A DNA stretch of 11,438 nt from Synura sp. LO234KE (lineage: Eukaryota > Sar > Synurophyceae > Synurales > Mallomonadaceae). The stretch spans positions 1-11,438 of the forward strand of contig VKHC01000517.1 in the NCBI GenBank assembly GCA_015143735.1, given 5' to 3'. The notes beneath the pieces are model-generated. The model did no database searches, was not told the DNA's origin, and saw nothing but the letters and a program-made list of their open reading frames with translations. Shown here piece by piece: positions 1 to 8,490 of the stretch. How positions within the stretch are numbered: the first letter of the stretch is position 1; every line of letters starts with the position of its first letter. The position numbers were made by a program, and so were the translations under genes.

Positions 1-644
1 ACCGAGAAGTAGTGGTAGTGAAGAGTGGTGGTGGTTCTAGGTGACTGCTCTTCCGCGATGAGTGAACCACCTCTCCCTGCCTCGTCCTTATCAACATACT
101 AAGTGGGGGACAGATAAAGATACCTTCTTGTTCTCGGTTCTTCCTATAGTTTCAGAATGATATTCGGCTACTCTTCTCGTTAGTTGCCCGGTCCAACCTC
201 CAACTCCCAACCATGTCAAGGAGTGGTCCTCCATTGTCAACAACTTTAAAAATAATACACCCAGCCCAGGAGGATCTTCATTTTTGACCCCTTATTTGTT
301 ACTTGCTGATCATCAGCTACAGCTGGTTCACTTAAAGCCTCTCCAGCCGAATTAGATGGGCTTTAGTGGCGGACTTAAGATAGTACCACTATAGCACCAC
401 CATGGTTTTTTATTCGCTAGTATTTCCAGCAAGTAACTGAACTAGCACCATAACAAGTGGCGACACTTATAGTGTACAGTAAGTAAATTTTCAGGGTGAA
501 CTGCAGCGGTAGACTGTATAAGGTACTGACGGCTTTGACGGAGGCGAGTCAAATCTGATAAATCTGCCACATCACAAAAATTTTATGAAGCGAATTTCTA
601 CGTCCAGCAATAATTAAGAGAAGTATGAATTTAGTTGGGAGAGT
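1..644. other. Intergenic stretch, no gene seen
   Basis: No reading frame of useful length or recognisable motif was found on either strand. The first 60 bases are enriched in GTGGT/GAAG triplet-like runs, which look like ordinary low-complexity sequence. Stops are frequent in all six frames. Confidence 0.6.
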
Positions 645-944
645 ATGAGTAACATGGACAGGACTCAAGCAGCGCTGACCAAAGATGAGAAGAAAAATCA
701 GAAAGAAAGTGCAGACAGGACTAACAAGATTCGCTGGCGCAAATCTTTTGAAGCTACATTTTTTTCTCGGCGATCACGAAGAATTGAAAAACAAACCGAT
801 GACGAAAGAAATAGTGAAGAAAAAATGCAGAAAAATAAGGAGTTCAGCGGTTATAAGGTTTATCGTAACGCTCGCACTTTTCCTGATGTGGGTGCCTTAA
901 AATTCAAACTATGCTATATATCACGTGGGAAGTACAAATTTTGA
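645..944 (+). CDS. Weak hypothetical ORF, basic and charged (99 codons)
   Basis: This ATG-to-TGA frame would encode a 99-residue protein very rich in Lys, Arg, Glu and Asp, with no domain I recognise. A second frame starting at ATG 685 and ending at 900 is also open. It reads as a basic 71-residue peptide whose last 20 residues are hydrophobic (VIRFIVTLALFLM), which resembles a membrane anchor. The two frames overlap, so at most one is likely to be real. Purine-rich, A-rich DNA alone can produce such Lys/Glu-rich ORFs. Either frame could also be one exon of a larger gene, but I could not find partner exons. No promoter or polyadenylation signal stands out. This is an ORF worth testing, not an established gene. 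Confidence 0.15.
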   Translation: MSNMDRTQAALTKDEKKNQKESADRTNKIRWRKSFEATFFSRRSRRIEKQTDDERNSEEKMQKNKEFSGYKVYRNARTFPDVGALKFKLCYISRGKYKF

Positions 945-1478
945 TTGCGGAAATACCAGTCACGTTGAGGCATTCAAATAACTACTTAGTTGTTATTGAT
1001 AAAACTAATTAGTATTGAGATCAGGTTGGTACTGAATTGTTTGCATAACAATCTGAATATGACTTTAATGCAGACTTAGAATCTCTAAACTAGAATGCTT
1101 ACGATCGCCATCTCATAATATGCAGATGGCGCAAAAAAGATCACTAGCCACCCGCTTTTGCTCCTCTGAGAATTCGTATTATGCTGAAATTCTATGCTTA
1201 AGGTCGCAGCAGCTCTACTTTGCTCACAGAGGAGTGCAAGCATGCAATTCCCAGACCATTGTGGGGGCCATGGAACTGCAGCTGAATATATGGGTCTACA
1301 CCGATAACATCGAAAAGCGCTGTGATGGTCCGTGACTACTATTTAGTGTACCTAATGATAGGTCAAATTAGTGATTTTCATATGTGATGAAACGATAAGT
1401 TGAAACACTAGCTCAACCCTTGTCACAATATGAGATCAATAAGCAGCGGACGTATTATTAACTACATTATTACACGCT
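945..1478. other. AT-rich intergenic stretch, no gene seen
   Basis: The composition is AT-rich. A frame at 1120-1335 is open, but its start codon is not supported and the peptide shows no family resemblance. No RNA gene was seen. Confidence 0.5.
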
Positions 1479-1536
1479 AAAATAAATGCTTCATTTATAC
1501 GTCTCTCAAAATAAATACTTCATTTATTTGTCACTC
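1479..1536. repeat. Tandem 29-bp duplication, two imperfect copies, each a small palindrome
   Basis: Copy 1 (1479-1507) and copy 2 (1508-1536) lie head to tail and differ at about four of 29 positions. Each copy carries an inverted repeat: in copy 1, ATAAATG and CATTTAT are perfect 7-bp complements around the loop CTT; copy 2 has one mismatch in the stem. The divergence means the duplication is not recent. Function unknown. Confidence 0.8.
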
Positions 1537-1970
1537 CCTACCAGCAGTCACGTGTTTTGGGACTTTTTGACTTGAAGGATTCATACTGTAAGTTGATAAG
1601 ATATATCGTAAGTGCTTGTTGTAGCGTGTCTTGATGAAGTTGCGGAAGGACTGGTTCCCGGGAGAGTGCCGTTTGATTTGGGTCGACTGAATGACAATAT
1701 ATGAAGAAAAACCTTACCTTCGTCGAGAAGTCCAGTAAGATACACTCAGTGGACCAAGACATGATTATGATTAAGTTTGTCCGTCAAAAAAGTAGTCTTT
1801 ATTTTGCTCAATGGCGTCTTATCAATCTTGCCCTTTGCAAACGGGCACGAGATGTCACTACTGGTCGATTCACCTCGGGATTTGCACGAAAGGTGTAGGA
1901 AAAGGAAGCCCATGTTACACCTAGGCTCCATAGAAGCAGTGAATAGTGTAGATGGCTACGAGTAAGAATA
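1537..1970. other. Intergenic stretch with only short, unidentified ORFs
   Basis: Several 60-75 codon frames overlap here on both strands (for example 1538-1762 minus and 1701-1898 plus). Some of these starts are not ATG and none shows a recognisable domain. Overlap on both strands argues that most or all are chance. I do not call any as a gene. Confidence 0.45.
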
Positions 1971-2063
1971 AGAAGGTAGAGCTCGTATTGAACATAAGTG
2001 ACAGTATTTCACAGAAGGTAGAGCTCGTGTTGCAAGCATCATCTTCAAACATAAGTAATAGTA
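1971..2063. repeat. Imperfect direct repeat pair (20-bp unit plus 16-bp tail)
   Basis: The unit AGAAGGTAGAGCTCGTATTG at 1971-1990 recurs at 2013-2032 with a single change, 42 bp downstream. A second shared segment, AACATAAGTGACAGTA at 1991-2006, recurs at 2048-2063 with two changes, but here an extra 15 bp separates it from the first segment. This fits a tandem duplication of about 42 bp followed by a 15-bp insertion or deletion in one copy. Confidence 0.8.
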
Positions 2064-2113
2064 ATTATTTGAATGAAGATATATTGCCGTCTTTTGCCGT
2101 CTTGTAGTTGGTC

Positions 2114-2179
2114 AAAGTCTTCATGTAAAGTCCTCCATGAAAAGTCTCCACGTCTCCCATATAAAGGTAAGTCTCCATG
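2114..2179. repeat. Cluster of four degenerate AAAGTCTCCATG motifs
   Basis: Variants occur at 2114-2125 (AAAGTCTTCATG), 2126-2139, 2140-2152 and 2168-2179. The first three are directly adjacent; the fourth follows after a 15-bp gap. Just upstream, TTGCCGTC is also repeated twice. The cluster abuts the left inverted-repeat arm. It may be a decayed minisatellite or a clustered binding site; the sequence does not decide. Confidence 0.65.
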
Positions 2180-2195
2180 TTTGCTGTGAATCTTT

Positions 2196-2399
2196 CATAG
2201 TTAATTGGTGTGGGTGATAGCAAAGTCAAGGAAAGATGATAAAAGATCAAGGTGAGAGACAGGAACCGCACCTCCATATATACTAAAGAATCACTCTCTA
2301 AGTACCAACTGGCAAGTCCCGTGACCGAGTAGGGAGCTCCTAGTCAATGCACCTAGAGCGCCTTGGTTAGAATGAAACGACGTCCCCAACTAGGTAGAA
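2196..2399 (+). repeat. Left arm of a long-range inverted repeat
   Basis: The core at 2304-2330 (27 bp) is the exact reverse complement of 7950-7976. Weaker matching extends outward to about 2196 (CATAGTTA-type end) and inward past GTCAATGCAC at 2343-2352 to about 2399, with small gaps. Only the core is exact; the flanks were aligned by eye. The arm may be a terminal inverted repeat of a transposon whose right end is at 7898-8070, or the end of a second, oppositely oriented copy of the same repeat family. Target-site duplications could not be recognised. Confidence 0.75.
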
Positions 2400-3789
2400 G
2401 GTGGCGGGCGTGCTACCCCGGCTCTCAACGGTGTTGCTAATGGGGCAAGGAGAAAGTGCCGTAAAGAGAGCATATTATCCACGAGCATGACAGCAGTAAA
2501 AAGAGGGCGTACACCAGGAGAAGGAGCATACCCCATCTCTGGGGAAGTTGAAGACCTTGCCCACGTGAACAGTTGAATCTTGAAGTAGATATAATAGTCG
2601 AGAGGCAGTTCTCGAAAAGACACTGCACCAAGCAAAAGGGAGGAAAACTTACGGATTGAAAAAGTACATAAAATATCTATCAGGTCTAGCAGCGATGTGA
2701 GGGGCGCACCCGGCCGGAGTCGCACAAAAGCGTTCACCGGCGAGGTCTGGTTCCTCGGCAGGTGTGAGGTTAAAAATTGCAGAAGAGTGCTGAGGTGTGT
2801 GCGCGACGATTTCCGTCGTTGAACAAGCTTGCTTCGCATGGTTTACAAGATATGCTGGATAGAAAGTTTGACCGTTTTGGTATCTTCACATTGAGCCACT
2901 CCTCCTGCAAGTGAGTGTTTTCGCCTCCACTCGAAATAAGAAGCTGAAGCGCCGGACTCCGGCAACGTAGAAGGCTTTATCGGAAAGGTTTTGTTGGGCT
3001 TCGTATTGCTGCATACCCAAGTGGCGTAGCATATTTAACCTGAAGAATACCAAAGAGTGTCTCCAAAAGCTCGATCTCTCCTCTATTCATCAAAGTTATT
3101 AGATAAAGCATTTCTAGAGAGAACGGGAACATTCAACGTTCCCCATTTCCGCAAGGTAAACTTTTACCAACTATATGACTGCTGTCTTCGGCGGTACTGC
3201 CGTCTTCTGAGTTTGCCTCTCCAACCTTGCAGCTCTCTCGTACTGAATGTCTTTTCCGTCAACATCAAAGAGCTGGTGTGGATTGAAGCACAGAATGAAT
3301 TCCTGGAGGCTTTCAGCTTCAACATATTCCTCAAATGAGACAATGCAAATAAAGGTGCCGCTTGATATTTTTTAAATTGAATATTTTATCCCATCTGAAT
3401 TGAGTTTACTTGCTGGGTCATCACAAGCCATCAGGAACACTCTGAAGTCTCTTTCCCTCTCACCGCAATAGGTAGCCGGCTTCGCATGCAAGTTTCCATT
3501 TTTCCGATAGCGCCAAAAAGTCCGGAGTGGTGTCGCCTGCGCTTTTGAAGGCAAAGATTCAGCAGATCTAGAGAACGCTTGACAAATTCTGCGGCAAAAC
3601 CACTGAGTCCTCTTTTCGACGATGTACTTACTTTACTTCTGCGTTTTCCAAAACCCGTCGGGATCCAACCAACCCAGATTCTTCACCCCTGACCTGGAAA
3701 ACATTCAGAACTGGGAAATATTAAGAAAACACTGCTCCCACCCATTCCGGTCTGTGAGGATAAATCAATCCTAAAGCAACTGCGGCGAG
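2400..3789. other. Interior of repeat block, no recognisable gene
   Basis: The longest frame here (2390-2839, minus, 149 codons) starts inside the repeat arm and shows no domain I recognise. Frames at 3057-3338 (plus) and 3372-3554 (minus) do not start at a convincing ATG or resemble known families. I read this as decayed transposon or spacer sequence. Confidence 0.45.
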
Positions 3790-5133
3790 CGGTGAGCAAA
3801 GTCAAGAGTCGAGACAAAGCGTTGGCGGGACGCACGAAAGCCAGCAGGTTCTGCGCGTCCTTTGAAGAGTTCGAAAATACTCAAATCGAGCGGGCGGACC
3901 ATCGGGATCACCTAATAAACTGCCAAGGTGTGGCCAACAGAATGGCGAGAGACAGTCAGCAACTACATGGAAGGCTTCTGGACTCATCACGACGTGGTCA
4001 AGAAATGGAAATTACGCGGGCTGATTCCTTGCTGAAGAAAGGAAGATCCATCATCCAAGATCTTAGACAAATTATGCTACTTTAGTTCTCCCGCTGGATG
4101 ACGAATGGTCTCAAAGGCCTGGACCCACTAGATTTTGACGGTAAGGCGGGTTGCAGACAGGGTGACTTGAGCAGCCCATTCCTCTGGGTAGCAGCACTTG
4201 ACATGCTGCTGTCGGTACTGGAAAACATGATCCCCGTGATTGCTTTCGCCCGTGGCGCACAATATGCAGCTCCAGTCTTGCGATTTGCTGATGACCTACA
4301 ATGCCCTGGCACGACTACAACGTAAGGCAGAACTCGTAGTCGGATATGCCGCTATCACGGGCGTGCGCATGGCAGAACCAAAACTCCGAACCTTCCATAT
4401 TTGGGGTCAACCAGATGAAATGATCTTAGACGAGTTTCTATGCCAGAAGGACTATAGAACTATGAGAACAGCTGAACACCCATCTGGGTGTCTTTCAAAG
4501 ATGACGATTGCTTCACAAGCCTCGGGACTGGAATGATAACCGCCAGAGGAACCAACAGGGCGCTCAACTTGGGATAATCGAGCTCGAACTGCAAATCCTG
4601 ATGCGGCGTGCACGAGAGGTGTTATCATTTCCAAGGGCTCTTACTACAGCGGTATCTCTCAATTGTCTCTGGATGAGACTAGTGCACTGGACTCACTCTT
4701 CGCCGCGTCCTATCGCCAAGTTACAATCAATATATGGCAGAAGTTACCGTGCTCCTACTGAACCTACGGATTTCCCCGACTTTTTCACGCTATTCAAGAC
4801 CGGAAACTTGCCCTTATAGCTGGAATCCATGAAATGAAAAAAGATAGAATGCGGATTCAAAGCTTTCTTGTCACGCTAGTAGATAAGATCTACGATCTCA
4901 TCACCTTTCAAGGACCTCTGACCCTCCCAACTGGTTACAAAGATCCCACCAGACGCGCCCAGTCCAATGACGCCAATCATGCCAGCGCGTGGCCAGATCT
5001 GGCACGTGAAGCAGGGAGGGACCATCTCACCCTCGTTCCTGACGAGATCTACTTCATATTGAATATCATAGAGCATAATGCCGATCAGGCATCACCTGCA
5101 GGTGCCATGATATGGTGTACAAATGGACGCTAG
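3790..5133 (+). pseudogene. Decayed retroelement reverse transcriptase, broken
   Basis: Three successive frames carry fragments of a retroelement polymerase. In the frame starting at ATG 4098, a segment GCRQGDLSSPFLW begins near 4149 and FADD is at 4284-4295. These match the conserved B-like (RQGD..SP) and catalytic (F/Y-ADD) motifs of non-LTR-type reverse transcriptases. Right after FADDLQC the frame is lost: one extra C in the CCC run at 4304-4306 shifts translation into an early stop at 4323. The homologous reading continues in the +1 frame as LARLQRKAELVVGYAAITG. A third frame, open from about 4640 to 5133 with one internal stop near 4757, appears to be the C-terminal continuation. Upstream, 3937-4035 in a different frame (WKLRGLIP near its end) reads like a pre-polymerase segment. 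The first catalytic motif (motif A) is not visible, so a deletion near 4040-4095 is likely. The element is inactive. An LTR-type origin is less likely but not excluded. Confidence 0.75.
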
Positions 5134-6271
5134 AGGCCCACAGCGTAGAAATCGGGAACATCATTTTGCTCTTTAAACAGCCCAGAGCCGTTAAACGTGC
5201 CTTCCCATGACTTATTCCCATATGATCACGAATCAAGGCTACTCACAGTGAGCCGGGAAGTAATAAGTCTTGCGAAGAAAGACTCCGGACAGCTCCGGAA
5301 AAGTCGTATCATCACGTGCATCAAAATCACACGCCCCGCCTTCATACTTACACCCTCTGACCCACCAGGAGGACGCTGCATCAGCGGCTCTCCTACTTAT
5401 AGGGGATGTCAATATCTATGTTGGATATGTGTCCATGCCCCCACCATGGTGCAAGACCTACTCAACAAACGTCCGACTCCCATGACGGCGAGTGGATGAC
5501 TTCCTACGCTTCACACCTCATCAGAGGGCCCTGCATCCCTACCGAAGCTAATATATGCGCTCATTCTTCGCACCGAATAAGAATACAAGGACAGCACCGA
5601 ACACGGCAAGATCCACGTTCCTCACCAATCCATCCTCAACCGACTGGACGGATCCACGACGATGCTGAAGCTGCGACACACCGCGGATCTTACTCTTCGT
5701 CATGGCCTGCGCCAACATGAGCTTTCCATGGTTCTCCACGGCAGTCCCGCCTCGCCCAATACCACTCATCGTGGGCCCTAGAGCGCTGGGGAAGTTACGG
5801 GGTGGGGAATTGGAGGGCAGAAGATGCGAGCGCAGCCCCAAATTACGACAAAGAGAAGTCACTCTGAGACCTCATCACGGCAGTTGCACCGGAAATGGAG
5901 TGGCTACCCTTAGACAGCATATCTGGATATCTGGGATACTTGAAATGGCACCGGTTGGAGCGCAACGGTAGTAGCGAGTCCCAAGGGAAGCGTACAGGAG
6001 ACTAGAGCGAACCTCCGACCGCGATGTGGACGCAACTTTCATCCGTCTGATGCAACAACTGAACAACGGACGAGAAGAACATGTCCTGGATCCCTCGGTA
6101 AGTCAAATAAGCGAAGAACTCACAAAAGAATCAAAAAGGTGTTTTGTCTGCCGTGGGAAGGCCTGCGGATGTTTGCCGACTATGCCCTGGCCAAGTCCCA
6201 AATTTTCCATGTCTCAGGAGGAAACTACGTCAATTTGCTGATTACGTAGATTAACTACGTTAATCCCTGGA
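5134..6271 (+). pseudogene. Degenerate middle part of the retroelement, multiple frames
   Basis: This stretch links the polymerase remnant to the RNase H-like remnant. Open frames of 70-105 codons change every few hundred bases (5197-5499, 5406-5720, 5702-5971, 6026-6241), as expected of a coding sequence broken by many indels. No single motif identifies it. At 6223-6264 a short AT-rich segment repeats AACTACGT with a reverse-complement copy between the two. I infer membership in the same element from position and orientation only. Confidence 0.4.
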
Positions 6272-6865
6272 GTGGCAACTTCAACGAGACAAATCACAGC
6301 AAAAGGCCTACAGCTCACCAGCATCTACACAGATGGTTTCTCAAAAGAAGACCGTGTCACACACCAAGAAAGTAACCACGTCCATCTGGATCCAGCCAAA
6401 GCCTCATTTCATGGTGCAACATTCTTATGGAGCAACTACGGGGTAGAAGTGACAAGTCTCGACTGGAACTGGCAGCCCCGCTACCCAGAATTCAGCAGCT
6501 ATGAAATCTGTTCCGATACCTGATATGCCGTAGATGCCGTGGACATCATGCTCGAAGATGGCTCCGGATTTAGAAATAATCTAATGCGCCTATGACACCT
6601 TCACCCTGGGAAGGGCGGTGGGTCATATTATTATAAAGTAAAAGACCTCAGGACAGACAAACTCCATCGACAGAAGGCAAAAATACGTGCCAACAAAGTA
6701 GGGAGGCTCCTGGACCTGTCAGAATATCTTATGCTGGAAACCGCTGGCCAATCCCAGGACACAGCAGATTAGTTGGAGGGTACAGACTTACTGCTAGATC
6801 AAGTGGAACACTCGGTTTCTAAAACAGGGCACCCTCCAATAAAACCTATTATCTCAACCTGCTAG
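6272..6865 (+). pseudogene. RNase H-like fragment of the retroelement, broken by stops
   Basis: The frame contains IYTDGF at 6323-6340, which resembles the first catalytic motif (YTDGS) of RNase HI domains. About 60 residues later comes EICSDT at about 6503-6520, similar to the later S-D-S/T catalytic position, followed by a TGA stop and then YAVDAVDIML in the same frame. The same frame continues with a stop near 6584, then is open to about 6770, so it was probably once one coding sequence. Having an RNase H domain downstream of a reverse transcriptase fits several non-LTR clades. The catalytic Glu is not certain, so the domain call rests on the TDG segment and position. Confidence 0.5.
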
Positions 6866-7367
6866 ACTCGGGTGACGACTCGGAAGAGAACCCCCGGCAC
6901 CGACGCAATCCTAGGCGACAAAAAGCCCTCTATAGACGATAAAGCTGCAATTCATTTCCGTGCCAAAGTCAGGATAGGACCAGCCCTGGCAAAGGCAAGC
7001 TCTACTCACGCTCAGCCCAACTGCACATCAGTCAATTGATCACTGAGCCCTAGCGGAACTCTCCTGTCGCACGACGTCAATTCCTGACCTGATCAAAGGG
7101 AAAGTACACCTTCCTACACCCATAATCACTGTCACACAGCAAGACAATACACACCCTGTCCTCCTACCATGTGTTTTCACCCTGTAGCCTCCCTGCAGTT
7201 ATAGCCACCCTAAAATAATAGGACCTAAGTATCCCGCACAGGAAAGGGCTAAGACACGGCTGATCCCCATATAAAGTGTGATACAACTTTGGCCCCGGGA
7301 AGAATATTGATCCAGTAAACCCTTTCATCACAAGCACACTTGGTTTAACGTATGAAATCGGGGCTCT
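6866..7367. other. Decayed repeat interior, no gene seen
   Basis: All frames are interrupted by frequent stops. The stretch is C- and A-rich on the plus strand (many CCC and CACAC runs). No domain, RNA gene or repeat pattern was recognised. It is probably the 3' part of the same decayed element. Confidence 0.5.
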
Positions 7368-7759
7368 TTGGCCACAGACTATGACGACCCCCTAAAGGAC
7401 AATCTGAACCCACCGAGGTCCCCACAACAGGGACCAAGAAGGACTCCTACCGGACTAGGAAAGACCGAAACAGCAAAAGGAGCAGAGATAAAGACTCAAC
7501 CGGGCAGGCGAGCAAATGGAACCACGCCAGAACCTCTGGGCGCCAGTGGAGCCTTCCCCCGGGCGGAACCATGAGGGACCGACCGTCTCCGGCACTACGG
7601 TCTGCGGTAAAGGGAAGTGAGAACGAACTACCTTTACCAAGACCACGGGTGGTTAACACGTCGATCAGTATCACATCCGCGCCACCAGGCATCTCCACGG
7701 GCATCACCTCAGCGGTCAGTGCTGGATTCGATGTGGACACGAAGAAGACACAGATTTGA
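7368..7759 (+). pseudogene. Two overlapping Pro/Gly/Arg-rich frames, possible retroelement gag-like remnant
   Basis: A frame ending at TGA 7572-7574 is followed, with ATGA overlap, by a second frame starting at ATG 7571 and ending at 7759. The first is rich in Pro, Gly, Arg and Thr; the second has a Ser/Thr/Ile-rich C-terminal half (SISITSAPPGIS). Together they read like one low-complexity protein split by a frameshift. The first start is not an ATG, so an upstream beginning is missing. No zinc knuckle or other gag hallmark is seen. Location inside the inverted-repeat block suggests transposon origin; that is inference. Confidence 0.25.
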
Positions 7760-7897
7760 AGAGAGCCAAGCACGTCCCCTGAGGAACAACACAAGGCCGG
7801 GGAAAAGCGGGAATTATTGGCGGCTATGCTTGCCAGGCGTCACTGGGAGTAGATGGAGTACTATTAACGCGTTTAGGGAGGACGAACGCAACCGGAG

Positions 7898-8070
7898 CAA
7901 CTAGCTGCTGGGGGGTTTCTCCGAGGAGTGCATTCACTCGGCTCTCTCCACTCGGTCACGGGACTTGCCAGTTGGTTCCTGGAGAGTTGTTAGTTTCGGT
8001 GGTGATGCGGGGTGTCCTCTCATTTTGGTCTGTTTTTCTCTCAGTCCTAAACTACTTAAACTAACTATAC
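7898..8070 (-). repeat. Right arm of the long-range inverted repeat
   Basis: Positions 7950-7976 are the exact reverse complement of 2304-2330. Approximate matching continues on both sides: GTGCATTCAC at 7928-7937 pairs with GTCAATGCAC on the left, and CTAACTATAC near 8061-8070 pairs with the outer end of the left arm. The arms differ by several small gaps, so they are old. The arm lies downstream of, and in the same orientation as, the decayed polymerase. Confidence 0.75.
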
Positions 8071-8236
8071 GATTTTCGGGAAAGCTGCTGGTGGGGGGTA
8101 GGGGAAAGTACTAGTTAAGGCCACAGCGCAGCTGGTTGGAGAGGAGAAATGACTCTTAGTAGAGGAGGTAATCAATAATTGGAGGGTCTTGGTCGGTAAC
8201 GGGAGGATTATTCAGGACGAAGTTGGTACTACTTAG

Positions 8237-8464
8237 TTACTCTATTGGTACAATTCTTGCACTTACCCCAAGAAAGTGGGACCTGCCAACTTGGCTCGTA
8301 AGGGTGCTTGGTGTTCCATATGTTCGCGTGCTTTCGCTAAGCTAGGTAAATCTATAAAAAAGACTTATTCGGTCCAAGCTCTATCACAACATTATTTAAG
8401 TAAGGCCAATGAAAGTAACGAGCTCAAATTATGTAGTATTTGCGCGCGCCACTGCTTATGCTGA
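8237..8464 (+). CDS. Small cysteine-rich ORF or exon with two CxxC pairs
   Basis: The frame is open from 8237 (stop TAG at 8234) to TGA at 8462-8464, and the end of it reads CSICSRAF, then about 37 residues later CSICARHCLC. Two CxxC pairs plus an intervening basic region with a central QALSQHYL segment look like a small C4 zinc-binding module, perhaps with the extra Cys and His near the end. There is no ATG in the open part; only GTG 8276 could start it, so in a eukaryote this would be the last exon of a gene or a transposon fragment. A TAG at 8234-8236 could serve as a splice acceptor. Its stop lies 26 bp from the stop of PDX2 on the opposite strand, so the transcripts would converge. I do not recognise the family. 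Confidence 0.3.
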   Translation, partial: LLYWYNSCTYPKKVGPANLARKGAWCSICSRAFAKLGKSIKKTYSVQALSQHYLSKANESNELKLCSICARHCLC

Positions 8465-8490
8465 ATCCATTCATATTTGTTCCTCGACAT

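Noticed and set aside
1862-1880. GGTCGATTCACC, considered as a tRNA T-loop
   Set aside because: No acceptor stem, D-arm or anticodon arm could be folded around it.
2390-2839. 149-codon minus-strand ORF
   Set aside because: It starts at a plausible ATG but the product has no recognised motif, runs into the repeat arm, and overlaps another open frame on the same strand; treated as chance in GC-richer DNA.
6223-6264. AACTACGT direct repeat with an inverted copy, considered as a recombination site or hairpin
   Set aside because: The stem has an interruption and the unit is only 8-9 bp, inside decayed transposon DNA; too weak to call.
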